Assembly: GCA_002686195.1 (NCBI GenBank) | Contig: NZAS01000167.1 | Span: 1-29,522 of the forward strand | Length of the DNA stretch: 29,522 bases | Direction of reading: 5' to 3' | Source of the DNA: Candidatus Pacearchaeota archaeon | GTDB lineage: Archaea; Nanoarchaeota; Nanoarchaeia; Pacearchaeales; GW2011-AR1 | Position numbers and translations under genes: made by a program | Part shown: positions 12,272-20,440 of the stretch, piece by piece | How positions within the stretch are numbered: position 1 is the first letter of the stretch | How the letters are laid out: the number at the start of each line of letters is the position of its first letter | Notes under the pieces: generated by a model | Seen by the model: only the letters and a program-made list of their open reading frames with translations | Told to the model about the DNA's origin: nothing | Databases searched by the model: none

Positions 12272-13341
12272 AACAAATTTTAACACTATTGGTACTCGGT
12301 CTTTTTGTAGTATCTGTAGTTCCAGTGGCCTTTGCTATTAATGTTGGATCTGGTATAACACCAGACATCATAACAGAAGATTTTGAACCTAAGGTTTGGA
12401 TGTGTGGTGATCGTGTTGTCCTTGATGACGCGACAGAACCAGGAAGAATTTCAAACGACAGTGAAGATCTTACTGAAAGAACAAATAACTATGCTTTCGA
12501 AGGAGAACAAATTGGATGGGAAGTATTAGTTATGGACAAGAATGGAATCGAGAAAATCGTTGACGTTTTCGGTACAATTGGTTCAACACAAGGTGCAGGT
12601 AATGATATTGAAGTTAATTGTGACTTCGTAGACGTTGCTTACACAGTTGATTCTGACTGTAACGCTCACATCTTGGAAGAAGATCTTACAGGAGCTGATC
12701 TTGCAGAAGTAGCAGGTTATTACTCTTGTACTTTGACAGTTGAAACACCAGACTCCATGTACGGAGAATACTGGTTAACAGTTGAAGCAGAAGACATCGA
12801 TGGCCTAACTGGTACAATGGCTGAGAATGAGTATTGGTTCCTTAACCCTGTTATTGCATTAAGCATTGACGGAGATCTTACATTTGATGATGTAAGACCA
12901 GGAACATTAAGTTACTCTGAGACTTTGCTTGTAGGTAACGACGCAGACGACGGTTCCGGAGTCCTATTAGATATGTTTATATCTGGTACAGACTTCTATG
13001 ATTCCTCATCATCAGGAGCTATGTGTCCAACAAGTAACACCTTAGAACTAGACAACTTTGCTTACTTCGTAACAAACGGAGGTTACTCATCTATAACAGA
13101 CTCAAGAGGATCAGATGTTGAAGGATACTTGCCAATTGCATATGGTATCGGATTTAACGATCCAAATCCATTCTACGGTACAAATGAACTTCTTCAAGAA
13201 GCATTTGACGGTACTTACTGGCAAGCTAACACGTTAACACCAGGTGCAGAGGCAGCAGTGACCTTTAGACTTGCCTTGCCTGAACCATGTAACGGTGACT
13301 TTGACACAGGAAGTATTTTCTTCTGGGGAGAAGCTATCTAA
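12268..13341 (+). CDS. Candidate major surface (S-layer-like) protein
   Basis: A 357-residue secreted protein. The signal peptide ends about AFA at residue 23. The mature part is acidic, rich in Asp, Gly, Ser, Thr and Tyr, with several cysteines, predicted beta structure throughout and no C-terminal membrane anchor. No named family is recognised. Its codon choice differs from all neighbours, with many GGT, GTT, AAC and GAC codons, typical of very high expression. A T-rich tract and paired hairpins follow its stop. Together these suggest an abundant exported or cell-wall protein, possibly the S-layer subunit, which is an inference. Ribosome-binding site GGGGGT is 7 nt before the ATG. Confidence 0.8.
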   Translation: MKQILTLLVLGLFVVSVVPVAFAINVGSGITPDIITEDFEPKVWMCGDRVVLDDATEPGRISNDSEDLTERTNNYAFEGEQIGWEVLVMDKNGIEKIVDVFGTIGSTQGAGNDIEVNCDFVDVAYTVDSDCNAHILEEDLTGADLAEVAGYYSCTLTVETPDSMYGEYWLTVEAEDIDGLTGTMAENEYWFLNPVIALSIDGDLTFDDVRPGTLSYSETLLVGNDADDGSGVLLDMFISGTDFYDSSSSGAMCPTSNTLELDNFAYFVTNGGYSSITDSRGSDVEGYLPIAYGIGFNDPNPFYGTNELLQEAFDGTYWQANTLTPGAEAAVTFRLALPEPCNGDFDTGSIFFWGEAI

Positions 13342-13380
13342 GACCAAAAACTTTATTTTTTATTTTTTATATTTATTTTC
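13342..13380 (+). terminator. T-rich terminator of the surface-protein gene
   Basis: Directly after the stop, the segment at 13351-13379 is almost entirely T with isolated A's. Poly-T tracts are the normal termination signal of archaeal RNA polymerase, here expected to limit transcription of the genes downstream relative to the abundant 357-aa protein. Confidence 0.6.
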
Positions 13381-13436
13381 ATTTGGTTTTTGGTGATTGC
13401 TAGACCAAATGAAAATTAGAGATTTTCCTAATCTCT
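13375..13436 (+). repeat. Paired hairpins after the surface-protein gene
   Basis: ATTTTCATTTGGT (13375-13387) pairs perfectly with 13404-13416 (13 bp, 16-nt loop). AGAGATT (13418-13424) pairs with AATCTCT (13430-13436) (7 bp, 5-nt loop). The arms overlap the end of the T-rich terminator, suggesting RNA 3'-end protection or processing between two unequal genes. Confidence 0.65.
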
Positions 13437-13479
13437 TTATTTTTTCAGTAGCCCAAAAGGCAAGAAGAGGCCAAGTAGA

Positions 13480-14607
13480 ATGAGAAAGAACACAATAATC
13501 TTAATGACAGCAGCAGTTTTCCTAGTCATGCTTGTCTTGCCCGCAGTATCAGCAGAATTCTGGGCATGTTTCAGTAAAGGAGAACACATTAATTATTGTA
13601 ACCCTCTTGTTCCAGACAGAACAGCCCCAAACTCTGGATATCTCCTCTGCATGTCCGAATACAAACCTTCTCAGGATTGTTACAACCAAGGAAACTGGTT
13701 AGCCTGTAACCAATTAACTCCAGACTGCAGTAATCAACCTGGAGGCACACCAACCTTAGATTCAAACCCTCCAATAATAACTCTCTTAAGCCCATCACAA
13801 GACCATGTCTACTCCTCCCGCTCAATTCTTCTAGATATATTACTAAATGAGCAATCAAAAATCACATACCTAGACAACATAAATGGCAAAGGACGCTGGA
13901 AAAATGTTTGCAAGAACTGTCTTTCTTACTCAAAGAAAAGAAGCTTCAAAGAAGGCTTGAATGATCTAACTTTTAGAGCAATAGATAATAACAACAATCC
14001 TTCATTCGAATCAGTTCAATTCTACATAGACTCTAAAAAACCAAGAATAAATAAATTGGAACCAAGAAAAGGATTCGCCTCAGGATTCTTTGAGATTCAA
14101 TTCACAGAAGCCAACCCAGAATCTCTAATCTTAAACTACGGAAATATTTTCCAAGGCTTCAATTCTCACTCTGTAGATATCCAATCAGAATGCATTCCAA
14201 ATAAGAAAAAACAAAAGTGTACTACTTTTGTTGATATATCTCAATACAACGGTCAAAACATAGAGGTCTGGGCAGTTCTAACAGATATGGCACAAGTCCA
14301 AGCCCTGTCAAAAACAAATTTCTTAAAGGTTGACATAACCCCTCCTATAATAAATTCTCTAACCCATATTATCAATAAAAGAAAAGTAGAAGTCACCTTA
14401 GACATAACAGAGCCTAATTTCGACGAAGCCAAATACATAGTAGACCAAGGATCAAGCAGAGCCCGTTGGAAAAGATTCTGCTCACGTCTAAGAAATAATG
14501 AATGCACCAAAAAAATCTCACTACGCTCCGGCTTCCATAATATAGACATCCAAGTCTTTGACGAAGCAGGCAACTCAGCAGGCAGAAGCATTCAAGTAAA
14601 CGTGTAA
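13480..14607 (+). CDS. Secreted Ig-like-domain surface protein, paralogue of the protein at 16229-17146
   Basis: A 375-residue protein. Signal peptide to about residue 25 (VSA), then a Cys-rich segment (30-83), then three beta domains at about 99-185, 188-287 and 289-375. Domain 1 and domain 3 share Y-D...R-W-K-x2-C then a basic/aromatic stretch and an F/L-x2-G-x-H/N-x-L/I turn (C144/C147 and C334/C342). Residues 99-375 align through most of their length with the 305-aa protein (GFA-G-FE-F-EANP, YGN, NGQ). No TM anchor at the C terminus. A role in binding or structuring the cell envelope is likely; the ligand is unknown. Confidence 0.75.
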   Translation: MRKNTIILMTAAVFLVMLVLPAVSAEFWACFSKGEHINYCNPLVPDRTAPNSGYLLCMSEYKPSQDCYNQGNWLACNQLTPDCSNQPGGTPTLDSNPPIITLLSPSQDHVYSSRSILLDILLNEQSKITYLDNINGKGRWKNVCKNCLSYSKKRSFKEGLNDLTFRAIDNNNNPSFESVQFYIDSKKPRINKLEPRKGFASGFFEIQFTEANPESLILNYGNIFQGFNSHSVDIQSECIPNKKKQKCTTFVDISQYNGQNIEVWAVLTDMAQVQALSKTNFLKVDITPPIINSLTHIINKRKVEVTLDITEPNFDEAKYIVDQGSSRARWKRFCSRLRNNECTKKISLRSGFHNIDIQVFDEAGNSAGRSIQVNV

Positions 14608-14643
14608 ACGAAAAACATAAATAAATACTCAACAATAAAAGAT

Positions 14644-14651
14644 AAGGAGGT
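14644..14651 (+). promoter_or_regulatory. Strong Shine-Dalgarno of the dockerin-like gene
   Basis: AAGGAGGT lies 4 nt before ATG 14656. It is one of the best ribosome-binding sites in the window, in contrast to the leaderless first genes of operons. Confidence 0.7.
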
Positions 14652-14655
14652 AAAC

Positions 14656-14970
14656 ATGAAAAAATTAACAATTGCTATCATAATTCTTGGCTTACTATTA
14701 GTACCTTTAGTTGTAGCACTTACAGTAGAACCCTGGGAACCAACAAAGCAATTCTATAATAGATGTGTCCAAGTAGACCAGAACGGCGACAAGGTCATAG
14801 ATGTAGCAGACTTAGGTCAAATAGGCGGAGAGTTCGGAAGAACAGATTGCCGTCCTGCTAGATATGGCGGATGGTGCGACAAAGCCGACTTAAACTACGA
14901 TGGTCAAGTTGACAACCAAGATGTATCAATCGTCGGCGGTTGGCACGGTAAGACCTGCAAATACAGGTAA
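14656..14970 (+). CDS. Small secreted dockerin/EF-hand-like calcium-binding protein
   Basis: A 104-residue protein. The signal peptide ends about residue 21. Two calcium-loop segments follow: D41-x-N43-x-D45-x3-D49-x2-D52 and D78-x-N80-x-D82-x3-D86-x2-D89, each with a following helix, spaced like the paired F-hand repeats of dockerin type I. Four cysteines (C37, C65, C74, C101) flank them and could form two disulfides. Dockerins bind cohesin domains; no cohesin is evident here, and in archaea such modules may instead anchor surface proteins. The protein is almost only this domain, which is unusual. Strong ribosome-binding site. Confidence 0.8.
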   Translation: MKKLTIAIIILGLLLVPLVVALTVEPWEPTKQFYNRCVQVDQNGDKVIDVADLGQIGGEFGRTDCRPARYGGWCDKADLNYDGQVDNQDVSIVGGWHGKTCKYR

Positions 14971-15008
14971 CCAAGCCAAATGTAACTACTTTAATTTGAT
15001 GCTTTAGA

Positions 15009-15016
15009 TTTATATA
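15009..15016 (+). promoter_or_regulatory. TATA box of the 155-aa secreted protein gene
   Basis: TTTATATA is about 58 nt before ATG 15071, predicting a leader of about 33 nt containing GGAGGT at 15052-15057. Confidence 0.55.
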
Positions 15017-15070
15017 ATCGTAGACAGATGTAATACCCTAAAAAGATGAAAGGAGGTAAATAAAAAAGAG

Positions 15071-15538
15071 ATGAAAAAACTTTTAATAAGTTTCATTGTA
15101 CTCGGTATATTCTCAATTTTCGGATCTATAGGAGTCCTTGCCGTTGATCAAGGTATTAACGCAAGCGTCGGAGAAAATATAACTGTTCTCATAAGTCCAG
15201 CAATAGTAGAATTTGGACCTTTGCTTCCAGGCACATTTAACAATCCAGCGATAACTGGAGATATAACTTTCAATGCCACAGGAAGTAATTCAAATATATC
15301 TATTGAAGTTGTTGATGTAGATGGTACTGCTTTTGCAGGAAATCTATTCCTAAATGCAATAGACCCATTAGTTGGATTAGTAACTCTCGATTTAGATTGT
15401 ACTCCAACAGGTCTTCCAGCAATATGTGCTTATCCTTTGGGAACATTAATACCTACGCTAAATGTACCTACAGGAACTCCAGCAGGTGTGCAAAGTGGGA
15501 TCATAACTTATTTGATAACTGGAACACCACCATTCTAA
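15071..15538 (+). CDS. Secreted protein of unknown family, 155 aa
   Basis: A 155-residue protein with a signal peptide ending near residue 24 (VLA) and a mature beta-rich domain containing many Asn, Gly, Thr and Ile, two cysteines near residues 116-124, and no membrane anchor. It resembles archaeal surface proteins of the type preceded by a GENITVLISP-like beta strand, but has no named family. GGAGGT lies 13 nt upstream of the ATG, longer than normal, with a 5-codon mini-ORF (ATG at 15046, stop at 15061-15063) covering the site. The next gene starts 1 nt after its stop. Confidence 0.7.
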   Translation: MKKLLISFIVLGIFSIFGSIGVLAVDQGINASVGENITVLISPAIVEFGPLLPGTFNNPAITGDITFNATGSNSNISIEVVDVDGTAFAGNLFLNAIDPLVGLVTLDLDCTPTGLPAICAYPLGTLIPTLNVPTGTPAGVQSGIITYLITGTPPF

Positions 15539-15539
15539 A

Positions 15540-16232
15540 ATGAAATCCATTTTTATTTTTTTATTTTTAATATTTGTAATCCCCACAGCCGTAGCTGTCG
15601 GCTTCTCGCCATCCAGCTTAACATTCAATCTACAGCCGAATGAAGAAGCCTGCGGCACAATAACTCTAGACTCAGAATCAGAATCAATCTCAGTCTCAGA
15701 CAAATGGGCAAAATCCGAAGAAACAAAATGGAAAGTCAGCTTATTTGATACAACAGCCGAAGACCATAATATAGCAATAACATATCCATACCTTTTGTCC
15801 CCAGAAGAAAGACAAGTTGAAGTCTGCCTTTCCGCAGAAAATGAAGGAGAATACCATGGAGCAATAATCTTCAAGCAAGCTCAAGAAGGAAGCTCAATAA
15901 TTCAAATGGCAGTATGGCTAAAGCTAATAATAGAAGAAGCCATAGAACCCCCTCCAGTTCAAGACCTCCCAAACAATAACAACCAAGGCAGTGGAGGAGG
16001 GGGCGGAAGCTCAAACTCAGCCCCAATCTTACCCCCAGTTGAAACCACCGACGACAAACCAGAAATCCAAGAATTATCAAACCAAGAAATCCCCCAAAGC
16101 CCAAAACTAGAAAACCAAGAAAACCAAGAAAAAACCATTAAGTCCAATACCACACAAAACACCACAATAATAATTATAACTTTAATCATATTAATTACAG
16201 CAATCACAATTTACAGGAGAAAAAAAGCATGA
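15540..16232 (+). CDS. Membrane-anchored surface protein with beta domain and disordered linker
   Basis: A 230-residue protein: signal peptide to about residue 19, a beta-sandwich-like domain (20-130) with cysteines C38 and C96, a long low-complexity linker (135-208) with Asn/Gly-rich and Gln/Glu/Pro-rich parts, and a C-terminal TM helix at 209-225 with a basic tail. This is an anchored, projecting envelope protein. It has the same plan as the 211-aa protein at 20441-21076. It overlaps the 305-aa gene by 4 nt (ATGA), so the pair may be made in equal amounts and could act together. Function unknown. Confidence 0.75.
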   Translation: MKSIFIFLFLIFVIPTAVAVGFSPSSLTFNLQPNEEACGTITLDSESESISVSDKWAKSEETKWKVSLFDTTAEDHNIAITYPYLLSPEERQVEVCLSAENEGEYHGAIIFKQAQEGSSIIQMAVWLKLIIEEAIEPPPVQDLPNNNNQGSGGGGGSSNSAPILPPVETTDDKPEIQELSNQEIPQSPKLENQENQEKTIKSNTTQNTTIIIITLIILITAITIYRRKKA

Positions 16233-17146
16233 AAAAATACCTAATACTATTATCAATTCTTCTAGTCCCACTAGCCATAGCAGCAACTCAAAATGTGACA
16301 GTTGAAGTTCTCCCCGGAAGCATAGACATTTTCTCACCAATTCAAGACACAATCTATACATCAAGACAAGTCCCAATAAATCTCTCAATGAACACAAATG
16401 TAAACTTCTTCAGATACAGCGACAACGGGAAAAGATTCAGAACCTTATGCAGAAATTGTGACTCCTACGGATTCTCCAAATTAAAAGAGAAACCCTTCAA
16501 CGATGGCTTTCACAACGTAATAATCCTTGGGATTTTCAACTCAGGAAACATCTCTCATGAAATAAATTTCACAGTTGATACAAGAGACCCAAGAATTACA
16601 AGAACAGAACCTTCAAGAGGATTTGCCTTAGGAAATTTTGAGGTAGAATTCCAAGAAGCAAACCCCAAAGACCTAACATTATATTACGGAAACTCAATTA
16701 AATCAGTACCTGTAGACCTAGCACAATGTACAAAAGAAAGAAGCAGAACTCTCTGTCTTCAACAAGTAAATCTATCAGAATTCAATGGGCAAGAAATCCA
16801 ATACTGGTTTAACATAACAGACATTTTAGGAAAAACAGCCAACTCAAAAATAAAAACCCTAAAAGTCGATACCCAAGCCCCAGTAATAAACTCCTTCAAC
16901 TTCACAATCGACAAAAGAAGAGTAGAATTCTTAATAAATATAACAGAGCCAAATTTCAATAGAGTAAAATACATTGATTTCACAGACAGAAACCCAAGAC
17001 TAAAAAATCTCTGCTCCAGACTTGAAGATGGAATCTGCCAAAAAAAGAGAAGCTTCAGAAAAGGCACTCACAACTTAACAATTGAAATCACCGACGACGT
17101 CGACAACAAAAACCAAATTGAAAACATTGTTTTCAACATAATCTAA
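16229..17146 (+). CDS. Secreted Ig-like-domain surface protein, paralogue of the protein at 13480-14607
   Basis: A 305-residue protein. Signal peptide to about residue 18, then three beta domains (about 28-117, 120-215, 218-305) that align along almost all of the last 277 residues of the 375-aa paralogue. The repeated signature has C74-x2-C77 and C262-x7-C270 preceded by YxD/YID and R-x-K/R, followed by a turn F-x2-G-x-H-N. Unlike the paralogue it lacks the Cys-rich N-terminal segment. No TM anchor. It is translationally coupled to the upstream anchored protein with GGAG about 10 nt before its ATG, so the anchored protein may hold it at the surface. Confidence 0.75.
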   Translation: MKKYLILLSILLVPLAIAATQNVTVEVLPGSIDIFSPIQDTIYTSRQVPINLSMNTNVNFFRYSDNGKRFRTLCRNCDSYGFSKLKEKPFNDGFHNVIILGIFNSGNISHEINFTVDTRDPRITRTEPSRGFALGNFEVEFQEANPKDLTLYYGNSIKSVPVDLAQCTKERSRTLCLQQVNLSEFNGQEIQYWFNITDILGKTANSKIKTLKVDTQAPVINSFNFTIDKRRVEFLINITEPNFNRVKYIDFTDRNPRLKNLCSRLEDGICQKKRSFRKGTHNLTIEITDDVDNKNQIENIVFNII

Positions 17147-17210
17147 TTGTACATAAACTATAGAGGATTTGTTTATGTACAACCCTTGGAATTCGCGAAG
17201 CAAATTCTAA
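17147..17210 (+). terminator. Paired hairpins after the 305-aa surface gene
   Basis: TTGTACATAAAC (17147-17158) pairs perfectly with 17171-17182 (12 bp, 12-nt loop), starting directly after the TAA stop. Then 17186-17196 pairs with 17200-17210 around GAA (11 positions, one G·U, one mismatch). Followed by the promoter of the 1023-aa gene. Confidence 0.65.
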
Positions 17211-17240
17211 CTTGTTCATCAAAACCAAGTGGTAAGATGA

Positions 17241-17250
17241 CTTTAAATAA
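17241..17250 (+). promoter_or_regulatory. TATA-like box of the 1023-aa protein gene
   Basis: CTTTAAATAA is centred 26 nt before ATG 17271; a leaderless start is predicted. Confidence 0.55.
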
Positions 17251-17270
17251 TAAATCCCGTTAAAAAATCA

Positions 17271-20200
17271 ATGGGCAAAAAGGGAAACCTCTTATTAATA
17301 TCATGTGTCTTCATAATTTTCTCCATATCATTTGCCTTAGCTTCTGACGTTGCCTACATTTATAAAAAAGATTTCAGAGTAGATCAAAACATTATTCAAT
17401 CCATTAATGACCTTGGGCTTTCAGTTGATCTAATTAAGGAATCCACATTACCACAAAATCTAAATTCTTATAAGATGCTTTTTGTTGGGGACGAGCGTTT
17501 CTCAAATCAGCACTTAATTCCAGTAAATGATATGCCAACCCTTGTGGCTAACTATTATCACAATCACGAATGGGGCTTAACAGACAGAGAAGGAGCAAGC
17601 CAACTCGGAGCAACACACCCTCTTTCAGTTTTACAAAATTCACATCCGATCCAAGTTTACATCCAAGCTTTTGAAAAGAATAGGATAACAATCCCCTACT
17701 ATTTCCTAGACCAAGAAAACATTGCCCCAGGATTACAGCAAGTTGCAGGCACAGAATCAACAGCCTCAGGAACAAAATTCGGTGATGTAATATCTTATGT
17801 AAATGAAAGCACACTATTACTAAACGGCCGTGTCCAGCAAGAAAACCTCTGCTTCTTCGGAATAATAGAATCAGATTACTGGACAGCAGCAGCCAAAAAC
17901 ATGTTTGAACAATGCGTTGGCTTCGTAGCTTCCGAATGCTCCTCTGACTTAGATTGCGACAACTCAGACCCTTACACCGAAGATACTTGTGTAAATCCGG
18001 GAGAAATAAATTCCTTCTGCCAACACGACCAAATTGAATGCATTCAAAATTCAGACTGCGGACCTAGTGGATTAACAGGAAACTTATTCTGCTCTAACTC
18101 TGACCTTTCACAAAACAATATAACATACACCTGTAATAATCCAGGCCAAACAACCTCATTCTGCTCCAATCAAACAGAAATAATAACAAATCAGACTTGC
18201 CAATTCGGCTGCACAAACTCTTCCTGTTTTCAACCCCATGATGTAGGTTTTCAGGATAATTTTGATGGTTTTGGTAATTTCTTAGGAATAAGAGACCCTA
18301 ATAACAACAACCTTCCAGACCCATTAATAATCTTCGGAGATAATTATGATATTCAGTTTAGAGTAATAAACAAAGGTGCTTATAATGAAACAGGAACAAT
18401 AGACTGCTCAATAGAAGACCCTACAAATCTCTTAGATTCCTGGACAAAGAATTTTGATTTAATTCCTGGGGATAATACAGGAACTTTAGGTCATAGACTA
18501 AATTATGATTTCTCTCCATTTTCTGATGGAAATTATACTGTAAGTTGTTCTGCAAATATTTTATTAGATGATAATTTAACTGACAATATCGCCCAAAGAC
18601 AAATCACAATAAAAAACCCAGCATGCTTTATAGATGCAGATTGCGACGACCTCAATATTTATACCAAAGATACATGTATCAACCCTGGAGAAGCAAATGC
18701 TTTATGTCAATATGAACAGATAATTTGCCATACTAATCAAGACTGCGAAGATTTCAATGTTTCTACTCAAGATATATGTAATAATCCAGGAACACCTCAA
18801 AGTTCCTGCTCACACCCTCCAATTTCTCAAATAGCTTGCACTCAAGATTTAGACTGCGGAAACACCACAATCCTTCCGCCAAATTATTGCTCTCAAAATA
18901 ATGTTGCTTTTCTGGAAAGAAGATGGACTTGCAATTATAAAAACACCCCTAATTCTTATTGTTCCTCAAGCATACATCAGGTAATAAACCAATCTTGCGG
19001 TTCTGACTTTTGCATAAGCGGACAATGTCAAAATATAGAATGCTTTAATCATCAGCCAGATTGTGACGATTCTAACTCAACAACAATGGACATCTGCATG
19101 AATGCAGGCACAACTCTTTCTGAATGCAATAATAACCCAATAAACATAACTTGCTTCACGAATGACCAATGTGGAATAGATGGACAAATAGGAAATAATA
19201 TTTGTTTTGGAAAAAATATAACAAATGTATTTCAAACATTCACTTGTAATAACAAGGGAACATCTTTAAGCTACTGCTCAACAACTGCAACCCAAGTAGT
19301 AAATAAAACTTGTCCTTTCGCTTGCTCAAATGGGCAATGCCTAACTCCAACAACATATGAATGTTCAGACGGCATAGACAATGACAATGACACAAAAATA
19401 GATTTCCCACAAGACAAAGGCTGCCAATCCCCTCTCGACAACGATGAATCAGATGATATTCTCTGCTCTCAAAACTCTGACTGCGGAACAGACGGCTCAG
19501 TTGGTCCTCTAGTTTGCTCTGGCAACAATATTGTTCAACCCTTCCAAACATTCACATGCAATCTTCCAGGCTCCTCATTAAGTTTCTGTACAAACCAAAC
19601 TACAACATTACTAAATAATACTTGCGATTTCATGTGCCTAAATGCCCAATGTATCCAACCTGGCTGCGGGAACACAATCCCTGAAGCAGGTGAACAATGC
19701 GATGATGGAAATACTAATAATGGAGACGGTTGCTCAGACACTTGCCAATTAGAAATAACTTCCCTATGTTCCCTAACAACATCTTTCAATGAATCTTTCG
19801 GTGCTCTAAACGCAACAGACTATCCTAATTTAATCTGGCAGCCAGGCGACTTAAACTGTCCAGTCCTCCCAGAGCTAGCAAATACTTCAAATATAAGAGC
19901 AAAGTACTGCCGATTTGATGTCTTCCAAGGGAATTATGACAGAAATGTCTTCAACCTAAATCTCCCAGGAGTTTACGCATTCAAAAACGTCCCAGCTACA
20001 ATAGTTTGGCCTGGAACTTTCTGGTATAGAAACGACGTCAGCGTCATAAGAATAAATGGACAAGAAGTTTACCGCGACTCACAATACGGAGACTGGAGAG
20101 GTTCAAGAAACATCCCAGAAGTTGACTTTAAAGCACTAATAGAATCCCAAGGCCTCAATTTCAATAGCCCTCAAAATGCAATGTTCCAATTTGCAGACTG

Positions 20201-20342
20201 GGATACACACAACCCATCAAGCGGACAAAGAACAGCCTGGGCAAGATTTGCAACATGTATCTACGCTTCATGTGATGCTGACAATGATGGCCTTCAAGCA
20301 CAAGCTTGCGGCGGCCCCGACCCCGATGATAATCAGCCTTAA
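17271..20342 (+). CDS. Large secreted cysteine-rich multidomain protein
   Basis: A 1023-residue protein. Signal peptide to about 24; an N-terminal domain (25-220) starting DVAYIYKKD that matches the start of the 715-aa protein; Cys-rich modules (220-320); a CARDB-like beta domain (about 322-446); further Cys-rich modules (450-700); an 'ECSDGIDNDND' calcium-type segment (about 699); a Myxo-type DUF4215 repeat GEQCDDGNTNNGDGCSDTC (about 800-827); and a C-terminal domain ending in DADNDG. Two module types alternate, one with DC-D...TxDxCxNxG...C, one with DCG...C...CNN-G...C...C. No C-terminal anchor is present. Likely an envelope or adhesin-like protein; the many cysteines make disulfide formation (see the DsbA-like protein) important. 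Confidence 0.85.
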   Translation: MGKKGNLLLISCVFIIFSISFALASDVAYIYKKDFRVDQNIIQSINDLGLSVDLIKESTLPQNLNSYKMLFVGDERFSNQHLIPVNDMPTLVANYYHNHEWGLTDREGASQLGATHPLSVLQNSHPIQVYIQAFEKNRITIPYYFLDQENIAPGLQQVAGTESTASGTKFGDVISYVNESTLLLNGRVQQENLCFFGIIESDYWTAAAKNMFEQCVGFVASECSSDLDCDNSDPYTEDTCVNPGEINSFCQHDQIECIQNSDCGPSGLTGNLFCSNSDLSQNNITYTCNNPGQTTSFCSNQTEIITNQTCQFGCTNSSCFQPHDVGFQDNFDGFGNFLGIRDPNNNNLPDPLIIFGDNYDIQFRVINKGAYNETGTIDCSIEDPTNLLDSWTKNFDLIPGDNTGTLGHRLNYDFSPFSDGNYTVSCSANILLDDNLTDNIAQRQITIKNPACFIDADCDDLNIYTKDTCINPGEANALCQYEQIICHTNQDCEDFNVSTQDICNNPGTPQSSCSHPPISQIACTQDLDCGNTTILPPNYCSQNNVAFLERRWTCNYKNTPNSYCSSSIHQVINQSCGSDFCISGQCQNIECFNHQPDCDDSNSTTMDICMNAGTTLSECNNNPINITCFTNDQCGIDGQIGNNICFGKNITNVFQTFTCNNKGTSLSYCSTTATQVVNKTCPFACSNGQCLTPTTYECSDGIDNDNDTKIDFPQDKGCQSPLDNDESDDILCSQNSDCGTDGSVGPLVCSGNNIVQPFQTFTCNLPGSSLSFCTNQTTTLLNNTCDFMCLNAQCIQPGCGNTIPEAGEQCDDGNTNNGDGCSDTCQLEITSLCSLTTSFNESFGALNATDYPNLIWQPGDLNCPVLPELANTSNIRAKYCRFDVFQGNYDRNVFNLNLPGVYAFKNVPATIVWPGTFWYRNDVSVIRINGQEVYRDSQYGDWRGSRNIPEVDFKALIESQGLNFNSPQNAMFQFADWDTHNPSSGQRTAWARFATCIYASCDADNDGLQAQACGGPDPDDNQP

Positions 20343-20440
20343 GTCATCTACAAAAGTAGCTACATTTCCTTTATTCTAAGAAATATACATTAAACAATAA
20401 CTTTATTTATAAACAAAATTCATACTCTAATTATAGCAAA

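Noticed and set aside
15458..15874. Minus-strand ORF across the 155-aa and 230-aa genes
   Set aside because: Lies opposite two genes with signal peptides and operon spacing; no family match.
20348..20385. Two short inverted repeats after the 1023-aa gene
   Set aside because: CTAC/GTAG and ATTTC/GAAAT are 4-5 bp in AT-rich DNA, expected by chance.
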